Assembly: GCA_002388885.1 (NCBI GenBank)
Contig: DGNI01000009.1
Coordinates: 1,898 to 8,838 of the forward strand
Direction: 5' to 3'
Length of the DNA stretch: 6,941 bases
Origin: Parvularculaceae bacterium UBA4496
GTDB taxonomy: Bacteria; Pseudomonadota; Alphaproteobacteria; Caulobacterales; Parvularculaceae
Part shown: positions 5,115 through 6,941 of the stretch, in pieces
Numbering within the stretch: position 1 is the stretch's first letter
How the letters are laid out: each line of letters begins with the position of its first letter
The notes under the pieces: generated by a model
Told to the model about the DNA's origin: nothing
Seen by the model: only the letters and a program-made list of their open reading frames with translations
The model's database searches: none
Position numbers and translations under genes: made by a program

Positions 5115-6884
5115 TTGGACGCCAATTCGTCCGCCCGTATCACGGATAAGACATCAACCCGCACTCTGGGCTCGCGCCTGTGGCGGGATTATCTCGTCCG
5201 GTATTGGCCGCGTCTCGCCCTCGCCCTTGCGTTCATGGCTGTCTATTCCGGCGCCAACGCCGCCATCGCCTTTGGCGTCGAATGGATATTCGCGGGTCTT
5301 TCCGGCGGCGAAGCGGCGCCGCTCGCCCGGGTCAGCGTCTTCGGCCCGGTCATTATCATCATTCTGGGTCTCGTTTATTCAGGCGCGCTTTATGCGATCA
5401 GCAGGCTCAATGCCGGCGCCGCCCTTTCGGTGTTGCGCGATATCCAGAACGACATGTTTGACAGGATGACGGCGATCGACTTTGCGCAACTACGCGGCGA
5501 AGCGTCGGGTCAGTTCATTTCGCGGTTCACCAACGACGTCATGGTCCTGCGCGAGACTTTGGCGCGGTTGGCGAACGGCGTACGCGACGCGCTGACATTT
5601 CTGGGGCTTTGCATTGCGATGATGTGGTTTGACGCGGTGCTGTTTTTTATTGTTGCGGTTGTTTACGGCGCAGTTGGCTTTGCTGTCGCGCGTATCGGAA
5701 AATTCATGCGCACGGCGTCGCGCGATGCGCAGCAACAGGCAGGCGACGTAACGTCATTAATCAATGAAAGCATCGCTGGCGCGCGCATGGTCCGTTCCTA
5801 TCAGCTCGAACCGCTGGAGCGGGCGCGGGCGGGCGCGGCGTTCGACGACCGCTTGTCGTTATTGAAAAAGCTCGCCTATACGCGTGCGCTTAATGAGCCG
5901 ATTATATTTCTCGCCGGGTCGGTCGCGATCGCGGTTATCATCAGCGCAGTTGCGTTGCGGATTTCGTCCGGCGCTATCGCTTTTTCGGAATTCACCGGCT
6001 TCATGACAGCGCTTCTTCTGTTGTCGCAACCGGCGCGGGGACTCGGCACGCTCAACGCCGTCGCGCAGGAAGGCTTCGGCGCGTTCGAGCGCATGATCGG
6101 TCTCATCGATATTGCGCCGTCGATCAAGTCTGCACCGGACGCTATTGAGCTCGCCCCGGGACCGGGCGCGATAAAATTCGACAAGGTCACGTTCACCTAT
6201 GGGGACGGCAATGCGGTGGACGGCGTCACGCTCGATGTGCCGGCGGGCAAGATGGTTGCGCTTGTGGGCGCGTCCGGCGCCGGGAAATCGACGCTGATCA
6301 ACCTCCTGCCGCGGCTTTACGACGTCACAGCGGGGCGCATTCTGATCGATGGCGAAGACATTAAAGACGTATCATTGCGTTCGCTGCGCGCGCGCGTGGC
6401 GCTGGTTAGCCAGGAAGCGATCCTGTTTAACATGTCGGCGCTTGAAAATATTGCGTTCGGGCGGCCGGAGGCAAGCCGCGCCGATATTATCCGCGCGGCG
6501 GAAAACGCCGCGGCGAACGAATTTATCGCCACGATGCCGAACGGCTATGACACCGTGCTGGGCGAGGGCGGCGCAAATCTCTCCGGCGGGCAGCGCCAGC
6601 GCATCGCGCTTGCGCGCGCGTTCCTGAAAGATGCGCCGATCCTGTTGCTTGACGAAGCGACGTCTGCGCTCGATGCAGAGTCTGAAGCAAAAATTCAGGA
6701 AGCGCTGGCGCGGCTGACCAAAGGCCGCACGACATTGGTGATCGCGCACCGTCTGTCCACTGTAAAAGACGCAGACCTGATCGTTGTCATGGACAAGGGC
6801 CGGATTGTCGAGACCGGAACCCATGATGAGCTGGTCGCCAAGGACGGCGCCTATGCCAGACAGGCGGCGCTGCAGTTAGTCTGA
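5115..6884 (+). CDS. msbA: MsbA-like lipid A ABC exporter/flippase
   Basis: This 589-residue half-transporter matches the size of E. coli MsbA (582), with an N-terminal membrane domain fused to an ATPase. Hydrophobic segments near 33-57, 74-96, 156-172, 174-192, 261-283 and 289-306 fit a six-helix ABC exporter. The ATPase domain is complete: Walker A GASGAGKST (385-393), Q-loop Q433, signature LSGGQ (489-493), Walker B ILLLDE (509-514) with catalytic E514, D-loop SALD (517-520) and switch H545. MsbA homodimers flip Kdo-lipid A across the inner membrane; divergence from the waaA-lpxK-lpxL operon supports that role. The ATPase motifs alone would also fit a general multidrug or lipid exporter, so the substrate is inferred from context. 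Start TTG 5115 follows AGGAG by 6 bases. No strong terminator follows the stop. Confidence 0.88.
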   Translation: MDANSSARITDKTSTRTLGSRLWRDYLVRYWPRLALALAFMAVYSGANAAIAFGVEWIFAGLSGGEAAPLARVSVFGPVIIIILGLVYSGALYAISRLNAGAALSVLRDIQNDMFDRMTAIDFAQLRGEASGQFISRFTNDVMVLRETLARLANGVRDALTFLGLCIAMMWFDAVLFFIVAVVYGAVGFAVARIGKFMRTASRDAQQQAGDVTSLINESIAGARMVRSYQLEPLERARAGAAFDDRLSLLKKLAYTRALNEPIIFLAGSVAIAVIISAVALRISSGAIAFSEFTGFMTALLLLSQPARGLGTLNAVAQEGFGAFERMIGLIDIAPSIKSAPDAIELAPGPGAIKFDKVTFTYGDGNAVDGVTLDVPAGKMVALVGASGAGKSTLINLLPRLYDVTAGRILIDGEDIKDVSLRSLRARVALVSQEAILFNMSALENIAFGRPEASRADIIRAAENAAANEFIATMPNGYDTVLGEGGANLSGGQRQRIALARAFLKDAPILLLDEATSALDAESEAKIQEALARLTKGRTTLVIAHRLSTVKDADLIVVMDKGRIVETGTHDELVAKDGAYARQAALQLV

Positions 6885-6904
6885 TTGAGACTGGTCACAC
6901 TAAA

Positions 6905-6921
6905 CCTTCATCCTGAGGAGC
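6905..6921. repeat. Possible left arm of a dispersed palindromic (REP-like) repeat
   Basis: CCTTCATCCTGAGGAGC lies 20 bases after the msbA stop. It closely resembles the CCTCATCCTGAGGAGC arm of intergenic palindromic repeats common in alphaproteobacterial genomes, whose other arm typically reads like GCGTCTCGAAGGATG. The window ends at 6941 (in CCCTTCG) before a full second arm can be seen. The identification rests on memory of the repeat family and on one arm only. Confidence 0.35.
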
Positions 6922-6941
6922 AAACATTCCTTCGCCCTTCG

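Noticed and set aside
6372..6824. A 150-codon minus-strand frame under the msbA ATPase domain
   Set aside because: The opposite strand encodes all ABC motifs without a break; the antisense frame is a shadow.
6878..6892. AGTCT-gattg-AGACT as an msbA terminator
   Set aside because: Only a 5-pair stem that includes the stop codon, with no T-run after it; too weak to call a terminator.
1..6941. Mobile element, defence system or CRISPR
   Set aside because: No transposase, integrase, nuclease-like gene, direct-repeat array or tRNA-linked attachment site is visible, and the genes are all core or near-core functions.

Overview
The window reads as chromosomal DNA of a Gram-negative bacterium with Kdo-containing lipid A. 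It is most likely an alphaproteobacterium, judging from the GC-rich codon use, the bfd-bfr pair, and an lpxL-lpxK-waaA-DUF374 cluster next to an msbA-type exporter. The genus cannot be fixed from the sequence; a Hyphomonadaceae/Parvularculaceae-like relative is only a guess. There are seven genes, and no tRNA, rRNA, CRISPR array, transposase or phage gene is visible.

Left block (1-1099, + strand): iron handling plus a small secreted protein. The 3' end of a Bfd-like [2Fe-2S] ferredoxin gene (1-146) is followed by an AT-rich control region (147-290) with a Fur-box-like sequence and two inverted repeats. Next come bacterioferritin (291-770, GTG start) and a short cysteine-rich lipoprotein with a C-terminal Kazal-type domain (770-1099). 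The lipoprotein start overlaps the bfr stop in TGATG, so the two are probably translated together. Bfr stores iron as ferric mineral, and Bfd supplies electrons for its release.

Middle block (1103-5016, - strand): a tightly packed lipid A operon, read from right to left. It encodes a DUF374 acyltransferase, WaaA (Kdo transferase), LpxK (lipid A 4'-kinase) and an LpxL-type late acyltransferase. All three junctions overlap. The operon converges on the iron block with only 3 bases between stop codons.

Right block (5115-6884, + strand): a full-length MsbA-like ABC exporter, divergent from the lipid A operon, with a TTG start behind a good Shine-Dalgarno sequence. Together the five right-hand genes cover 4'-phosphorylation, Kdo addition, late acylation and inner-membrane flipping of Kdo-lipid A. 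The last 57 bases hold no gene but start what may be a dispersed palindromic repeat.

No clearly new system is visible. The items most worth a second look are the bfr-coupled Kazal lipoprotein, the composite operator between bfd and bfr, and the pairing of two different late acyltransferase families in one lipid A operon.
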